DNA of 57,371 nucleotides from Ilumatobacter coccineus (GTDB lineage: Bacteria > Actinomycetota > Acidimicrobiia > Acidimicrobiales > Ilumatobacteraceae). The stretch covers positions 1 to 57,371 of the forward strand of contig PDSL01000019.1 of NCBI GenBank assembly GCA_002748455.1. Reading direction: 5' to 3'. The notes under the pieces were generated by a model, which was given only the letters and a program-made list of their open reading frames with translations, was not told the origin of the DNA and did not search any database. Below are positions 9,913 to 19,871 of the stretch, piece by piece; the first letter of the stretch is position 1, and each line of letters starts with the position of its first letter. The translations under genes were made by a program, and so were the position numbers.

Positions 9913-11109
9913 ATGTGGCCCGCCGTTCTCCTGGCTGTCGTCGTCGCTGGAGTGGTCGGCTGGGTCCTTGCTCGCTGGCAGTACTCATCGCGCTCAGCCC
10001 ATTCTCGGGACCTTGATCGAGCTCACGAAACCAGCAAACGCTTAGCGGCGATCCTCGACGATCATCCTGACGCCATCATCTTGATCGACGCCGCGGGGGA
10101 GTTTGTCTACCGCAACCAGTCGGCCCAACGCTTCGATGGAACCCATCTTGGGGTCCTCTTCGACGAAGCGATCGAAGGCTGCGTCGCTGAACCGATCAGC
10201 GATGATGAGCCCGAGACGATCATCGAACTCCACGGGGTTCCCAAATCGGTGTTTGGGATCATCCGCCAACCCGGTCCTGACGGATCGACGGCGGTCTATG
10301 TCCGCAACCTCACCGAACAGCGACGTCAGGAACGGGTACGAACCGACTTTGTGGCCAATATCTCTCACGAGCTCAAAACCCCGATCGGGGCCCTGGCGGT
10401 GCTCGCCGAAACCCTCGACGGTGAAACCGATCCCGACATCATCGCTCGGGTGACCGGCCGACTCCATCACGAAGCCAATCGGGCTGCCCGCACGGTGGAC
10501 GACCTGATGGAACTGTCGCGCATCGAAGCCGGTGGTGATCGGTCATTCGAGCCGGTCTCGGTCGATCAGGTCATCCGGGTAGCGATCGAACGGGTCCAAG
10601 AGCTCGCCAAGCAGCGGGCGATCGGGCTGAGGGTGCCCGATCCGACCGATGGCGATGATCAGCCGATCATCGTCTCTGGCGATCGACTCCAACTGGTGTC
10701 AGCGATCGGGAACTTGGTGGAAAACGCGGTCAAGTACAGCGAAGCCGATGGTGAAGTCCAGATCCGATCCCGAGTCCGCGGTGATCTGGTGGAGATCACG
10801 GTGTCCGACCAGGGTGTTGGGATTCCCCAGCGGTCTCTCGATCGGATCTTCGAACGGTTCTATCGGGTGGATCGAGCCCGCAGTCGAGATACCGGTGGGA
10901 CCGGTCTCGGTCTCTCAATTGTGCGCCATGTCGCTGCGAGCCATGGTGGCAAGGTCACCGTGTCATCGGTTGAGGGTGAGGGCAGCACCTTTGTGTTTGC
11001 CCTCCCGCGCCGTCTTGAGCCGTTCGATGCCAGCGGGGATGATGAGAGTGCCGTGCTGGGCTCGAATACCGACTATTCTCCGGCCCACACCGCTGAGGAG
11101 ATGTCATGA
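9913..11109 (+). CDS. Sensor histidine kinase, SenX3/PhoR-like
   Basis: FVANISHELKTPIGALAVLAETL, GTGLGLSIVRHVAASHGG. Confidence 0.93.
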   Translation: MWPAVLLAVVVAGVVGWVLARWQYSSRSAHSRDLDRAHETSKRLAAILDDHPDAIILIDAAGEFVYRNQSAQRFDGTHLGVLFDEAIEGCVAEPISDDEPETIIELHGVPKSVFGIIRQPGPDGSTAVYVRNLTEQRRQERVRTDFVANISHELKTPIGALAVLAETLDGETDPDIIARVTGRLHHEANRAARTVDDLMELSRIEAGGDRSFEPVSVDQVIRVAIERVQELAKQRAIGLRVPDPTDGDDQPIIVSGDRLQLVSAIGNLVENAVKYSEADGEVQIRSRVRGDLVEITVSDQGVGIPQRSLDRIFERFYRVDRARSRDTGGTGLGLSIVRHVAASHGGKVTVSSVEGEGSTFVFALPRRLEPFDASGDDESAVLGSNTDYSPAHTAEEMS

Positions 11110-11807
11110 ACCAGCCCCTGATCCTCGTCGTCGAAGATGAGCCGAGTTTTGTCGATGCACTCCAAATTGGTTTGGGACGAGAGGGTTTCGATGTCCATGT
11201 GGCCACCGATGGCATCACCGCTATCGAACGGTTCCGCGAACTCTCGCCAGATCTGATCTTGCTCGATGTCATGTTGCCCCGTGCCTCGGGGATCGATGTG
11301 TGCCGTCAGATCCGGAAATCGTCCTCGGTGCCGATCATCATGGTGACCGCCAAGTCAAGTGAGATCGACACCGTGGTCGGGCTTGAAGTGGGAGCTGATG
11401 ACTATGTCACCAAGCCCTATCGATTGCGCGAACTGGTGGCCCGCATCCGGGCTCTCCTACGACGCACTCAACCGGCTTCGCCGATTCCTGACGAGTCCGA
11501 TGCCACCCTCCGGGTTGGAGATGTCAGCCTCAATCCTGATGAGCATCGGGTGATCGTCAACGGATCTGAAGTTTCGATGCCCCTCAAGGAATTTGAGGTG
11601 CTCCACCTCTTGCTCGCCAATGTCGGTCGGGTGTTGCCTCGCGAAACCCTGATCGATCGCGTCTGGGGCGGTGACTATGTGGGTGACACCAAAACCCTCG
11701 ATGTCCACATCAAGCGGATCCGGTCGAAGATCGAGCCCGACCCGTCCACTCCCACCCGGATCGTCACCATCCGTGGCCTCGGCTACAAATACGCGCGCCC
11801 GCGCTGA
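11106..11807 (+). CDS. Response regulator, RegX3/PhoB-like (OmpR family)
   Basis: LILVVEDEPSF, LLDVMLPRASG, winged-helix DVHIKRIRSKIEPDP...VTIRGLGYKY. Confidence 0.95.
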   Translation: MNQPLILVVEDEPSFVDALQIGLGREGFDVHVATDGITAIERFRELSPDLILLDVMLPRASGIDVCRQIRKSSSVPIIMVTAKSSEIDTVVGLEVGADDYVTKPYRLRELVARIRALLRRTQPASPIPDESDATLRVGDVSLNPDEHRVIVNGSEVSMPLKEFEVLHLLLANVGRVLPRETLIDRVWGGDYVGDTKTLDVHIKRIRSKIEPDPSTPTRIVTIRGLGYKYARPR

Positions 11808-11885
11808 GCACCACCTCGGCGCGCTCGTCACCACGCCTGGTTTGGACAATCGATTGCCAAGATCGGTGATCGCCGCGGCCTACGA

Positions 11886-13064
11886 TTGAGCTCTATGGTT
11901 CGACGCTCGAACTCGCTGTTTCAGCGGTTAGCAGCAACCCACGCTGCCATGATCGCCGGTGATGCCGCCATGGTGGTCGCCCTCGCTGACTCCTTCTTTT
12001 TCGATGTCGATCCCAATGGAGCTCGCAGCCGGGTCTTGGCCTTTCTTCTGGTGAGTTTTGCTCCGTTCTTGGTGGTCGCGCCCATGATCGGACCAGCGAT
12101 CGACCGGATGCCTGGCGGCCGACGTCTGGTGGTCCGGGTGATGGCCATCGTCCGTATCGTGCTGGCGATCTTGATGGCGCTCAATGCCAACTCTTTTGTC
12201 TTGTTCCCCCTGGTCTTTGTCGCCCTGGTCAGCCAAAAGAGCTATGCGATCGCCAAATCCTCGCTGGTGCCCTCGGTGGTCACCAGTGAACAAGAACTGG
12301 TTGAAGCCAACTCGAAACTGGGCTTGATCGCTGGCGTGGCCGGCGCGATCGCTGTCGCCCCGGCCGGGATTATTCAGGTGGCGCTCGGAACCCCGGCCAC
12401 CCTGGTCTATAGCGGCGTCTGTTTTGGTGTCGCCTTGGTGGCATCACTCCAGCTTCCTCAAGAGTCCCAATCCGACAAGGTGGCCGATGACGGTGGCGAG
12501 CAGCGAGACAGCCCGGCTATCGAAATGGGATGGGTGGCCATGTTTACCCTCCGGGCTGCAGCTGGATTCATGCTCTTCCATCTGGCGTTTTGGTATCGCG
12601 GCATGCCCGGAGAAAAACGGCTTCTCGCGATCGCTGTCGGGGCTTCGTCACTGGCCACCATGGTCGGCAACGCCACAGCGCCCAAGATCCGTCAACGTTT
12701 AGCCGAAGAGAAGATGCTCCTTGTGGCGCTGGCCCTTCCAGCGATCGCTGGACTCGTGGCCATGGTGGTCGGTGGAGTCCGGATCGGGATCGTGGTCGCT
12801 GCATCGGTCAATGTGGCCGCCGCTATCGGTCGGTTGTCATTCGAGAGCTTGCTTCAGCGGGATGGATCAGCAACCGATCGTGGACGAGCCTTTGCCCGGT
12901 TTGAGCTGAGGTTCCAGCTCGGCTGGGTCGGAGCTGCTGTCTTGCCGGTCTTGGTCGATATCCCTGGCTTGATCGGCTTGGGCCTGGTCGGCGCGGTGTT
13001 CGCCGCCGCGGTGATCAATTACGCTCGTGGTCTGCGCCAATCGGTGAGACCCTCGTTCGGCTGA
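11886..13064 (+). CDS. MFS-like multi-pass membrane transporter
   Basis: Many TM segments; possible TTG start (MSSMVRRSNSLFQRLAATHA). Confidence 0.65.
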   Translation: MSSMVRRSNSLFQRLAATHAAMIAGDAAMVVALADSFFFDVDPNGARSRVLAFLLVSFAPFLVVAPMIGPAIDRMPGGRRLVVRVMAIVRIVLAILMALNANSFVLFPLVFVALVSQKSYAIAKSSLVPSVVTSEQELVEANSKLGLIAGVAGAIAVAPAGIIQVALGTPATLVYSGVCFGVALVASLQLPQESQSDKVADDGGEQRDSPAIEMGWVAMFTLRAAAGFMLFHLAFWYRGMPGEKRLLAIAVGASSLATMVGNATAPKIRQRLAEEKMLLVALALPAIAGLVAMVVGGVRIGIVVAASVNVAAAIGRLSFESLLQRDGSATDRGRAFARFELRFQLGWVGAAVLPVLVDIPGLIGLGLVGAVFAAAVINYARGLRQSVRPSFG

Positions 13065-14252
13065 TCAGGCTTCGTCAAGGCGGGCGATCCAGAGCCCGGG
13101 AGCCTCAATATCGTTGGGGGTTGGGAGTGCCCCAGGGAGCTCAAGGAGACGAGACAGCCCAGCTTCGCCCACTCGGTCGACCACGCCCTGGACAAAATCC
13201 TTACCCCGCTTGACCTGGTCATCGCCCACTCGAATGCCGAGGAGTTTCTCGATGAACACATCGTCGGGGGTGGTCTCGGAACGACGGCGTCGCACCGCTT
13301 CAGCGATGCGGAGGGCTTCGCCACCGATCGTTCGAGCAGCGACCGCGTCGACCACCCAATCGACATAGCCGACCACCGCGGCGACCGCCGCGTCGAGGCG
13401 GGGCCGCAGAGCATCCTGTTCCGGCGATTGGACCGCGCCCAGGAGGATGGTTGGATCGGAGAAGGTGTTTTGGAGGGCTGCCATCGGATCACCGCTCGGA
13501 TCGGGCATGTCCATCTCACTGAGATAGTCGGTCATCGCGTTGGGATCGGGGCGGAATCCTCCGACATGGGCCCGCACCAGCGAGGCCAGTTGATCGCGCA
13601 GACCGGCGATCGAGAAGAGCCGGTATCCCGAGAGCTCATGGCTCATCACCCACAACCGGAACTCTTGCACCGGCAGTTCCCATTCGGAGCAAAAGGCTTC
13701 GATCGTGTGATCGACCACCACGACATCGAGTTGATCGCGGGGGATGGGGAGATCGTGAAGGCCGAAGACCCTGGTGGCGAGATGGCCGACCATCGAGCCG
13801 ACCGCCATCCCGATCATGGCGGGGGCCATCATCTGTCCGAGTCCGGCAAGCATGGCGGCCATCGGTACCTCGGGGGTGTCACCCTCGTCGCTATCGGGCT
13901 GTTGCCCAAGCGAATGCGCCAGATCGGTAAAGAGCGGGCGATAGGCGGTGAGGGTGTCGGTTGCCCACCGGCCGGGAGTCACCACCCGAGGCTCGGGAAA
14001 GGACAGATCGGTGCCGGTGATGTCGTTGACGTGGAGGGCAGCGATCTGGGCGAGGTCGGCATAGGCCAGCCGAGCTGATGGATCGACATTGGATTCCGAC
14101 ACACCGCCGGTGGCTCCCAAGAGGGCAAACTGGCGGGCCAGATCCCAATTGAGGGGGCCTTGCCCGCTCATCGCTCGGGCGAGATCGGCAAACATGGGGA
14201 ACCCTGCAAAGGGAGTGTCGTCGTTGCCCGCATCGCCTGGTAACTCGGCCAT
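13065..14252 (-). CDS. DUF2342-type (zinc-dependent metalloprotease-like) protein with degenerate HExxH
   Basis: GMAVGSMVGHLATRVFGLHDLPIPR, LWVMSHELSGYRLF, VRAHVGGFRPD. Confidence 0.75.
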   Translation of the reverse strand: MAELPGDAGNDDTPFAGFPMFADLARAMSGQGPLNWDLARQFALLGATGGVSESNVDPSARLAYADLAQIAALHVNDITGTDLSFPEPRVVTPGRWATDTLTAYRPLFTDLAHSLGQQPDSDEGDTPEVPMAAMLAGLGQMMAPAMIGMAVGSMVGHLATRVFGLHDLPIPRDQLDVVVVDHTIEAFCSEWELPVQEFRLWVMSHELSGYRLFSIAGLRDQLASLVRAHVGGFRPDPNAMTDYLSEMDMPDPSGDPMAALQNTFSDPTILLGAVQSPEQDALRPRLDAAVAAVVGYVDWVVDAVAARTIGGEALRIAEAVRRRRSETTPDDVFIEKLLGIRVGDDQVKRGKDFVQGVVDRVGEAGLSRLLELPGALPTPNDIEAPGLWIARLDEA

Positions 14253-14331
14253 GCTTCGATGCTAGGCGGTGTTGGTCCTCAGGGGACCTCGCTGGGTCGA
14301 GTTCTCACCGGAGACGGCTAGCGTCGACCAG

Positions 14332-15312
14332 ATGGACGCGCCACGTGATCCAACCGCTGCCGCGAATCGCGTCATGATCAGAGGAGCGGCCACCCCGCTC
14401 GGTCAGCGCGTCGTCAACCTCGTCGTTGACGATCCCACGGTGACCCTGGTCGAGGGGTCTGGTGATGCCGACATCATCGTCGATCTCCTCCTCGCCGACC
14501 ATGACCACTTGGAAGATCGCTCCCAGAGCGTGACCGAGGGGCTCGCTGACCTCATCGACGATCTTGAAGGGTCGGGCGCCACCCATCTGGTCGTGGTGTC
14601 GTCGGCCATGGTCTATGGCGCGTGGCCGAACAATCCGGTGCCTCTGACCGAATCGGCGGTCTTACGGCCCGACCCCGAATTCGTCTATGCCCGCCAACTG
14701 GCTGGTGCCGAAGAGCTCATCGAAGCCTGGCGTCAGGGCAAGCCCGATCGTCGGGTTGCGGTCTTGCGCCCGGCCATTCCGATCGCGCTCAATGCCCGGT
14801 CATCCTTGGCGACCGCCTTGACCGCTGGATTGGGAGAACGGTTTGCCGAATCCGATGCTGATGTCCAGTTTGTTCATCTCGACGATCTGGCCTCAGCGGT
14901 AGCGCTCGCCGTTCGGCAGCGCCTCGATGGGGCCTTCAATGTGGCGCCGGACTCGAGCGTGGCCGCTCATCGGGTACGAGACCTGTCGGGGCCGCGATTC
15001 CGGTTGCCCCTTCCCGAACCGGTCGCCGAGGTGGTCGCGTCGCTGAGATGGAAGCTTCTCGGGGAGCCGCTCCCACTCGGAGCTCGGTCCTATATTCGCC
15101 ACTCATGGCTGATCGCCAATGATCGGCTCAGGTCCCAGGGCTGGAAGCCCACCATGACCAATGAACAGGCCTATGTCGAGGGCACCACCACCCCTCGGTG
15201 GTCGATCATTACGCCCCAGCGCCGTCAAGAGATCGCCCTCGGGGTTGTCGGGGGAGCGATCATCCTCGTTGTCGTGGCGATCGGTGGGATGATCCGTCGC
15301 TGGTTGAGGTGA
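14332..15312 (+). CDS. NAD-dependent epimerase/dehydratase-like protein with C-terminal TM helix
   Basis: SDR-like GAATPLG, VVSSAMVYGAWPNNPVPLTE, VVGGAIILVVVAIGGMIRRW. Confidence 0.75.
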   Translation: MDAPRDPTAAANRVMIRGAATPLGQRVVNLVVDDPTVTLVEGSGDADIIVDLLLADHDHLEDRSQSVTEGLADLIDDLEGSGATHLVVVSSAMVYGAWPNNPVPLTESAVLRPDPEFVYARQLAGAEELIEAWRQGKPDRRVAVLRPAIPIALNARSSLATALTAGLGERFAESDADVQFVHLDDLASAVALAVRQRLDGAFNVAPDSSVAAHRVRDLSGPRFRLPLPEPVAEVVASLRWKLLGEPLPLGARSYIRHSWLIANDRLRSQGWKPTMTNEQAYVEGTTTPRWSIITPQRRQEIALGVVGGAIILVVVAIGGMIRRWLR

Positions 15313-15315
15313 TCC

Positions 15316-16053
15316 TCAGCCGTCTGGGTCGAGGAAGTCGACCATCTCGGCAAATCCCGCAGAATCGCACTGACCGACAAGCTGGCCATAACGATCGACC
15401 ACCGGTGTTCCGGAGACCACCTCGTCGGCCATCTCGATCAGGTGGTCTCGGGTGATCTCGGTGGGGGGATTGGGGAGAATGATCAGGGTGGTGTGCTGAC
15501 GGGAGAGATCAGGGGCCAGGTCAAAGAACGTGACCGGGGCAGCCAGGGTGACCAGGATGATGTCGTCGGCCATCGGATGGACTTCTCCGATGATCGATTC
15601 TCCAGTGATGAGCTGGATCTGGACCGGAGCCCCAGAGATCGGAATCCACGGCTGGGAGTCGATCGTCGTCATAGCGAGCAGGGCGAGTTCTCCGGCGGGA
15701 ATGGCCGGAGGCTGGACGATGGTGGTCAGGGGTTGAGCGATGGTGGCCGGAGGTCGAGCGATGGTGGCCAGGGGTTGAGGGATCGGAGACGTGATCGGGG
15801 TGTCGTCTTGGACGTGTGATGAAGAGACCGTGATCGTCGTTGTCGCCGAAACGGCGAGCGAGGTGGTGTGGAAGCGGGGAATCATGATCACGGCGATGGC
15901 GATGATCACCAAGCCAAGCGCGCCGGTCACGATGGCCACAGAATGGGTGGTTGGAGACAGTCGCTCTAGGCGGATCAGGTCACGTTCGTGAGCAGCGATC
16001 TCGGCCGGGTGGCGCCATTCTCGCTCATGGGGGGGTGTTGGCGATGGCTCCAC
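15316..16053 (-). CDS. Membrane-anchored trypsin-like domain protein, probably non-catalytic
   Basis: REWRHPAEIAAHERDL N-terminus, one TM helix, PPATIAQPLTTIVQPP linker repeats, GTPVVDRYGQLVG. Confidence 0.55.
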   Translation of the reverse strand: MEPSPTPPHEREWRHPAEIAAHERDLIRLERLSPTTHSVAIVTGALGLVIIAIAVIMIPRFHTTSLAVSATTTITVSSSHVQDDTPITSPIPQPLATIARPPATIAQPLTTIVQPPAIPAGELALLAMTTIDSQPWIPISGAPVQIQLITGESIIGEVHPMADDIILVTLAAPVTFFDLAPDLSRQHTTLIILPNPPTEITRDHLIEMADEVVSGTPVVDRYGQLVGQCDSAGFAEMVDFLDPDG

Positions 16054-16125
16054 AAAACAAGAATCGTAGTAAATGAGCCTGCTCCATGGGCGTCACCGCT
16101 CGGATGCGGGCGCTACTATACCGAT

Positions 16126-16605
16126 GTGCACCCACCTGATCGCGGCAATACCTGGATTGGTCTCACCCGCGACGCGCTGGTGATCGAGACACTCTACGAG
16201 TGGAGTGTGCTCCCGTCGTGCGGCGCGGTCGTCGTGTTCGGGGGCACCGTTCGCGACCATGCTGAAGGCCGTGATGGCGTGACCCACCTCACCTATGAGG
16301 CCTACGACGAGATGGTCGAACCCCAGCTCGCTCGGATCGTCGAGGAAGCTCGACGACGGTGGCCCGGTATCGGTCGGATGGCCGTGATCCATCGGATTGG
16401 TCGTCTCGAGCTCACCGATACCTCGATCCTGGTGGCGGTATCGGCTCCCCACCGGTCAGAAGCCTTCGATGCCGCTCGCTATGCCCTCGACGCCGCCAAG
16501 GCATCGGTGCCGATCTGGAAACGCGAATCGTGGGCTGACGGCGACGATTGGGGAACCGGCGCTACCGACCTGATCGACCCATCCGATGTGGGTGCCCCGT
16601 CATGA
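16126..16605 (+). CDS. moaE: Molybdopterin synthase catalytic subunit
   Basis: GAVVVFGGTVRDHAEGRDGVTHLTYEAYDEM, HRIGRLELTDTSILVAVSAPHR, KASVPIWKRE; GTG start. Confidence 0.93.
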   Translation: MHPPDRGNTWIGLTRDALVIETLYEWSVLPSCGAVVVFGGTVRDHAEGRDGVTHLTYEAYDEMVEPQLARIVEEARRRWPGIGRMAVIHRIGRLELTDTSILVAVSAPHRSEAFDAARYALDAAKASVPIWKRESWADGDDWGTGATDLIDPSDVGAPS

Positions 16606-16802
16606 TCTGGGTCGTGGTCGGTCTCGCGGTATTGGTCATCGCCGTGGTGGTCATCGTGGTGATGAGGTCACGCAGCGGACCTCGCGATGGTGTTGAGTCG
16701 TTCCGTCGCCAGATCGATGCCCTGTCTCGCGAGGCCCGCCGTCCAGTGGTCGACCAGGTGAGGGCGCGTCAAACCGACGAAGGTGACAACGATGGCACGT
16801 GA
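16602..16802 (+). CDS. Small single-TM membrane protein
   Basis: MIWVVVGLAVLVIAVVVIVVMRSRSG; overlaps moaE and mreB. Confidence 0.65.
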   Translation: MIWVVVGLAVLVIAVVVIVVMRSRSGPRDGVESFRRQIDALSREARRPVVDQVRARQTDEGDNDGT

Positions 16803-17675
16803 CCTGGCAATCGACTTGGGTACCGCGAACACCCTGGTGTATATGAAGGGTCGAGGCATCGTGCTCAACGAGCCATCGGTGATCGCCCTCAACCGTCAAA
16901 CCGGCGAAGTCCTGGCCACCGGACGTGAAGCCTGGCAGATGATCGGACGCACCCCCGGATATATCGTCGCTGTGCGGCCCTTGCGCGGCGGTGCGATCAC
17001 CGACTTTGAGATCACTGAGCGGATGATTCGCCTCCTTCTTCAACGGGTTGGCGTCAGCCGCTTTACCCGTCCCAAGGTCGTGATCTGTGTGCCCTCAGCG
17101 ATCACCGAGGTGGAACGTCGCGCCGTGACCGATGCTGCCCGTCGAGCCGGTGCTGCCGATGCCAACCTGATCGAACAGCCGATGGCCGCAGCGATCGGCG
17201 CCGATCTACCAATCGATGAACCGGTCGGCAATATGGTCATCGATATCGGTGGCGGCACCAGCGAGACCGCGGTGATCAGCTTGGGTGGGATCGTGGCTCT
17301 CGAAGCGGTGCGAGTGGGATCGTTTGATATCGACAACGCGATCCAGAATTACATACCGGCCTTCCCAAGACGGTCATCCTGACGCCCGAAGAAGTGCGAT
17401 ACGCCATCGAAGATGTGGTTTCATCGATCATCTCCTCGGTGGTGCGCTGTCTGGCCAAAGCCCCGCCCGAGCTCTCCCAAGACTTCTTGGTGCGGGGGAT
17501 GTATCTCGTCGGTGGTGGCGGACTCTTGCGCGGCCTGGCCAAGCGGATCGAGCGCGAGACCGAAGTGCCGGTGCGGATGTCGAATGTTCCCCTCGAAGCG
17601 GTGGTGCTTGGGGCGGGTCACGTGATCGAGCACTATGACGCCCTCAAGGGCATGTTTATGGGGGCTCGCCGCTAA
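16792..17675 (+). pseudogene. mreB: MreB/rod-shape-determining actin homolog, interrupted by frameshifting internal deletion near 17354
   Basis: Frame 1 MARDLAIDLGTANTLVYMKGRGIVLNEPSVIA...DIDNAIQNYI; then frame 3 TGLPKTVILTPEEVRYAIED...GMYLVGGGGLLRGL. Confidence 0.85.
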
Positions 17676-17694
17676 GACGCGGTGCTTTGAGCTC

Positions 17695-19077
17695 GTGTCC
17701 GCCGATCAGGCCACCCTGTGGAATCGGGGACTCGACGCCATCGTCGATGAGCTCGATCTTCCGTTGGGCTTTGCTCCCGACCTGGCTGATGCAGCCCGAG
17801 ATGCGGTTCAGCGGGGACCACGGGGACGTCGTACCGATCGGACTCGATGGCCCTACGTCACCCTCGATCCAGCATCATCGCGCGACCTCGACCAAGCCTT
17901 TCGCCTCGAACGAGGATCCGGCGATGACCTGATCCTGCACTATGCGATCGCCGATGTGGGCGCCTTCGTCGCCCCTGGTGATCCACTTGATGTCGAGGCG
18001 TTTCGCCGGGCGGTCACCGTCTATCTGCCTCAACGCCGAATCAATCTCTATCCCTCGGTGATGTCGGAGGAAGCGGTCAGCCTGGTGCCCAATGCCGATC
18101 GCGCGGCGGTGGTATTCACCGTGAGGGTTGGCACCGATGGTCATCCTCGACTCGATGGTGTCGAACGTGCCCTGATTCGCAACCGGGCCAAGTTGGCCTA
18201 TTCATCGGTGACCAGTGGTGATCTTCCCGACGAGTTCGATGAATTTGCCCGGCGCATCCGGGCCGCTGAGATTGCTCGCGGGGCATCTCGGGTGGATTTT
18301 CCCGAGCAGGAAGTGATCCTTGACCGGGCCCAGCTCACCCTGCGGTTCCGTCCCCGTCGCCCGGTGGAAGAACACAATGCTGCACTCTCGTTGGCGACCA
18401 ATCTGGCGGTCGGGGAAGCCCTCTACGATGCCCACACCGGACTCTTTCGGGTCATGCCAGAGGTTGATGCACGCCGTGAAGGGCGGTTGCGGCGGACTGC
18501 CAAGGCGGTGGGCTTGACCTGGGAACCCGATCGATCGTTGGAGGAGTTTGAGCGATCTCTGCCCGCCGATGATCCTCGGTCAGCGGCCTTCTTGGTCGCT
18601 CTTCGTCGGGCGGGCGGTGGGGCATCGTATGAGCCCTATCGGCCCGATTGCCGGCCGTGGCATTCAGCGATCGCCGGAACCTACGCCCACGCGACCGCTC
18701 CCTTGCGCCGACTCCAGGATCGCTATGTGATCGAAGCTGCCTTGGCGGTCGCTGCTGGACGCGAGGTGCCCGAACCGGTTGCTCTCGCGTTCGAGGAGCT
18801 GCCTCGGGCGATGGCCCGTGGTCAGCAGGTTGCCAACCGGGCCGAGCGATGGGCGGTGGACCTGGCTGAAGCGGTCGTTTTGTCTGGTCGAGATGGCGAG
18901 ATCTTCGACGCGGTCGTGATCGATGAACACGATCGTGGGGTTGATATCCAGGTCACCGATCCCGCGATCTTGGCCCACACGATCGCCCACCGGGTCGATC
19001 CCGGCGACCGGATCAGGGTTCGGCTGCGCGGGACCGATCCTGATGCCCGCCAGGTCACCTTTGAGCGGGTGAATTAG
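17695..19077 (+). CDS. Ribonuclease II/R family (RNB domain) exoribonuclease
   Basis: YVTLDPASSRDLDQAF, YAIADVGAFV, YLPQRRINLYPSVMSEEAVSLVP; probable GTG start. Confidence 0.9.
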   Translation: MSADQATLWNRGLDAIVDELDLPLGFAPDLADAARDAVQRGPRGRRTDRTRWPYVTLDPASSRDLDQAFRLERGSGDDLILHYAIADVGAFVAPGDPLDVEAFRRAVTVYLPQRRINLYPSVMSEEAVSLVPNADRAAVVFTVRVGTDGHPRLDGVERALIRNRAKLAYSSVTSGDLPDEFDEFARRIRAAEIARGASRVDFPEQEVILDRAQLTLRFRPRRPVEEHNAALSLATNLAVGEALYDAHTGLFRVMPEVDARREGRLRRTAKAVGLTWEPDRSLEEFERSLPADDPRSAAFLVALRRAGGGASYEPYRPDCRPWHSAIAGTYAHATAPLRRLQDRYVIEAALAVAAGREVPEPVALAFEELPRAMARGQQVANRAERWAVDLAEAVVLSGRDGEIFDAVVIDEHDRGVDIQVTDPAILAHTIAHRVDPGDRIRVRLRGTDPDARQVTFERVN

Positions 19078-19871
19078 GGGGTCGGAAGCAGGCCGACCAG
19101 GGTGTTCAGGGTGGCTGCTACCTCGTCGGGGCCGTCAAGTCGGTAGTGGGCTGCTGTCGCACCTGGTCCGACGCGGACGGTCACATCATCGGGGCCGAGC
19201 ATCTTGAAGGCTTCCTCATCGGTGACATCATCACCGAGATAGATGATGGGCGCCGCATTGAGCTGGTCGGCGAGCTGGTGCAGCGCGTCGCCCTTGGAGG
19301 TCGATCGAGCCAAGAACTCGACCACCTGATGGCCGGCCTTGATTTGGGCTCCATCGATCATCTGGGCCAACCGGGTGGCCGCTGCCAGGGCTGGCCCGAT
19401 GAGGGCTGGATCGGCTTGACGCGTGTGAACGACCACGCTGGCGGGTTTGTGTTCGAGCCAGGCTCCATCGCCGATCGCTTCGACGGTTTTGGTACCGATG
19501 ATGGTGAGCTGGTCGAGGGTGTAGGTCTCATCGTCGTCGAGGGCGATCGGCGCGGTGCCTCGCCATTCCAGGCCGTGGCTGCCGATCACGATGATCGATT
19601 CATCAAATCCGAAGACTCGATCGAGGCTTGAGAGGGACCGGCCTGACACCACTGCGATGTGGGCGTGGGCAGTCAGAGCGGTGAGGGCAGCATCGATGCC
19701 GGGCCCGAGGACCGACTGATCAGCATGGTCGACCAGGGGTGACAAGACGCCGTCAACATCAAAACCGAACAGGCCACGGTCGAGATAGCGGACGAGGAGC
19801 TCGGCGAGATCGCTGGGTGTGATCGGGATGGCGCTCACTGGTCGAGCGCCTGGAGGAAGACTCCGGCCCAA
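19074..19871 (-). CDS. otsB: Trehalose-6-phosphate phosphatase
   Basis: FGFDVDGVLSPLV, VVSGRSLSSLDRVFG, GSHGLEWR, YLGDDVTDEEAF. Confidence 0.92.
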   Translation of the reverse strand: MGRSLPPGARPVSAIPITPSDLAELLVRYLDRGLFGFDVDGVLSPLVDHADQSVLGPGIDAALTALTAHAHIAVVSGRSLSSLDRVFGFDESIIVIGSHGLEWRGTAPIALDDDETYTLDQLTIIGTKTVEAIGDGAWLEHKPASVVVHTRQADPALIGPALAAATRLAQMIDGAQIKAGHQVVEFLARSTSKGDALHQLADQLNAAPIIYLGDDVTDEEAFKMLGPDDVTVRVGPGATAAHYRLDGPDEVAATLNTLVGLLPTP

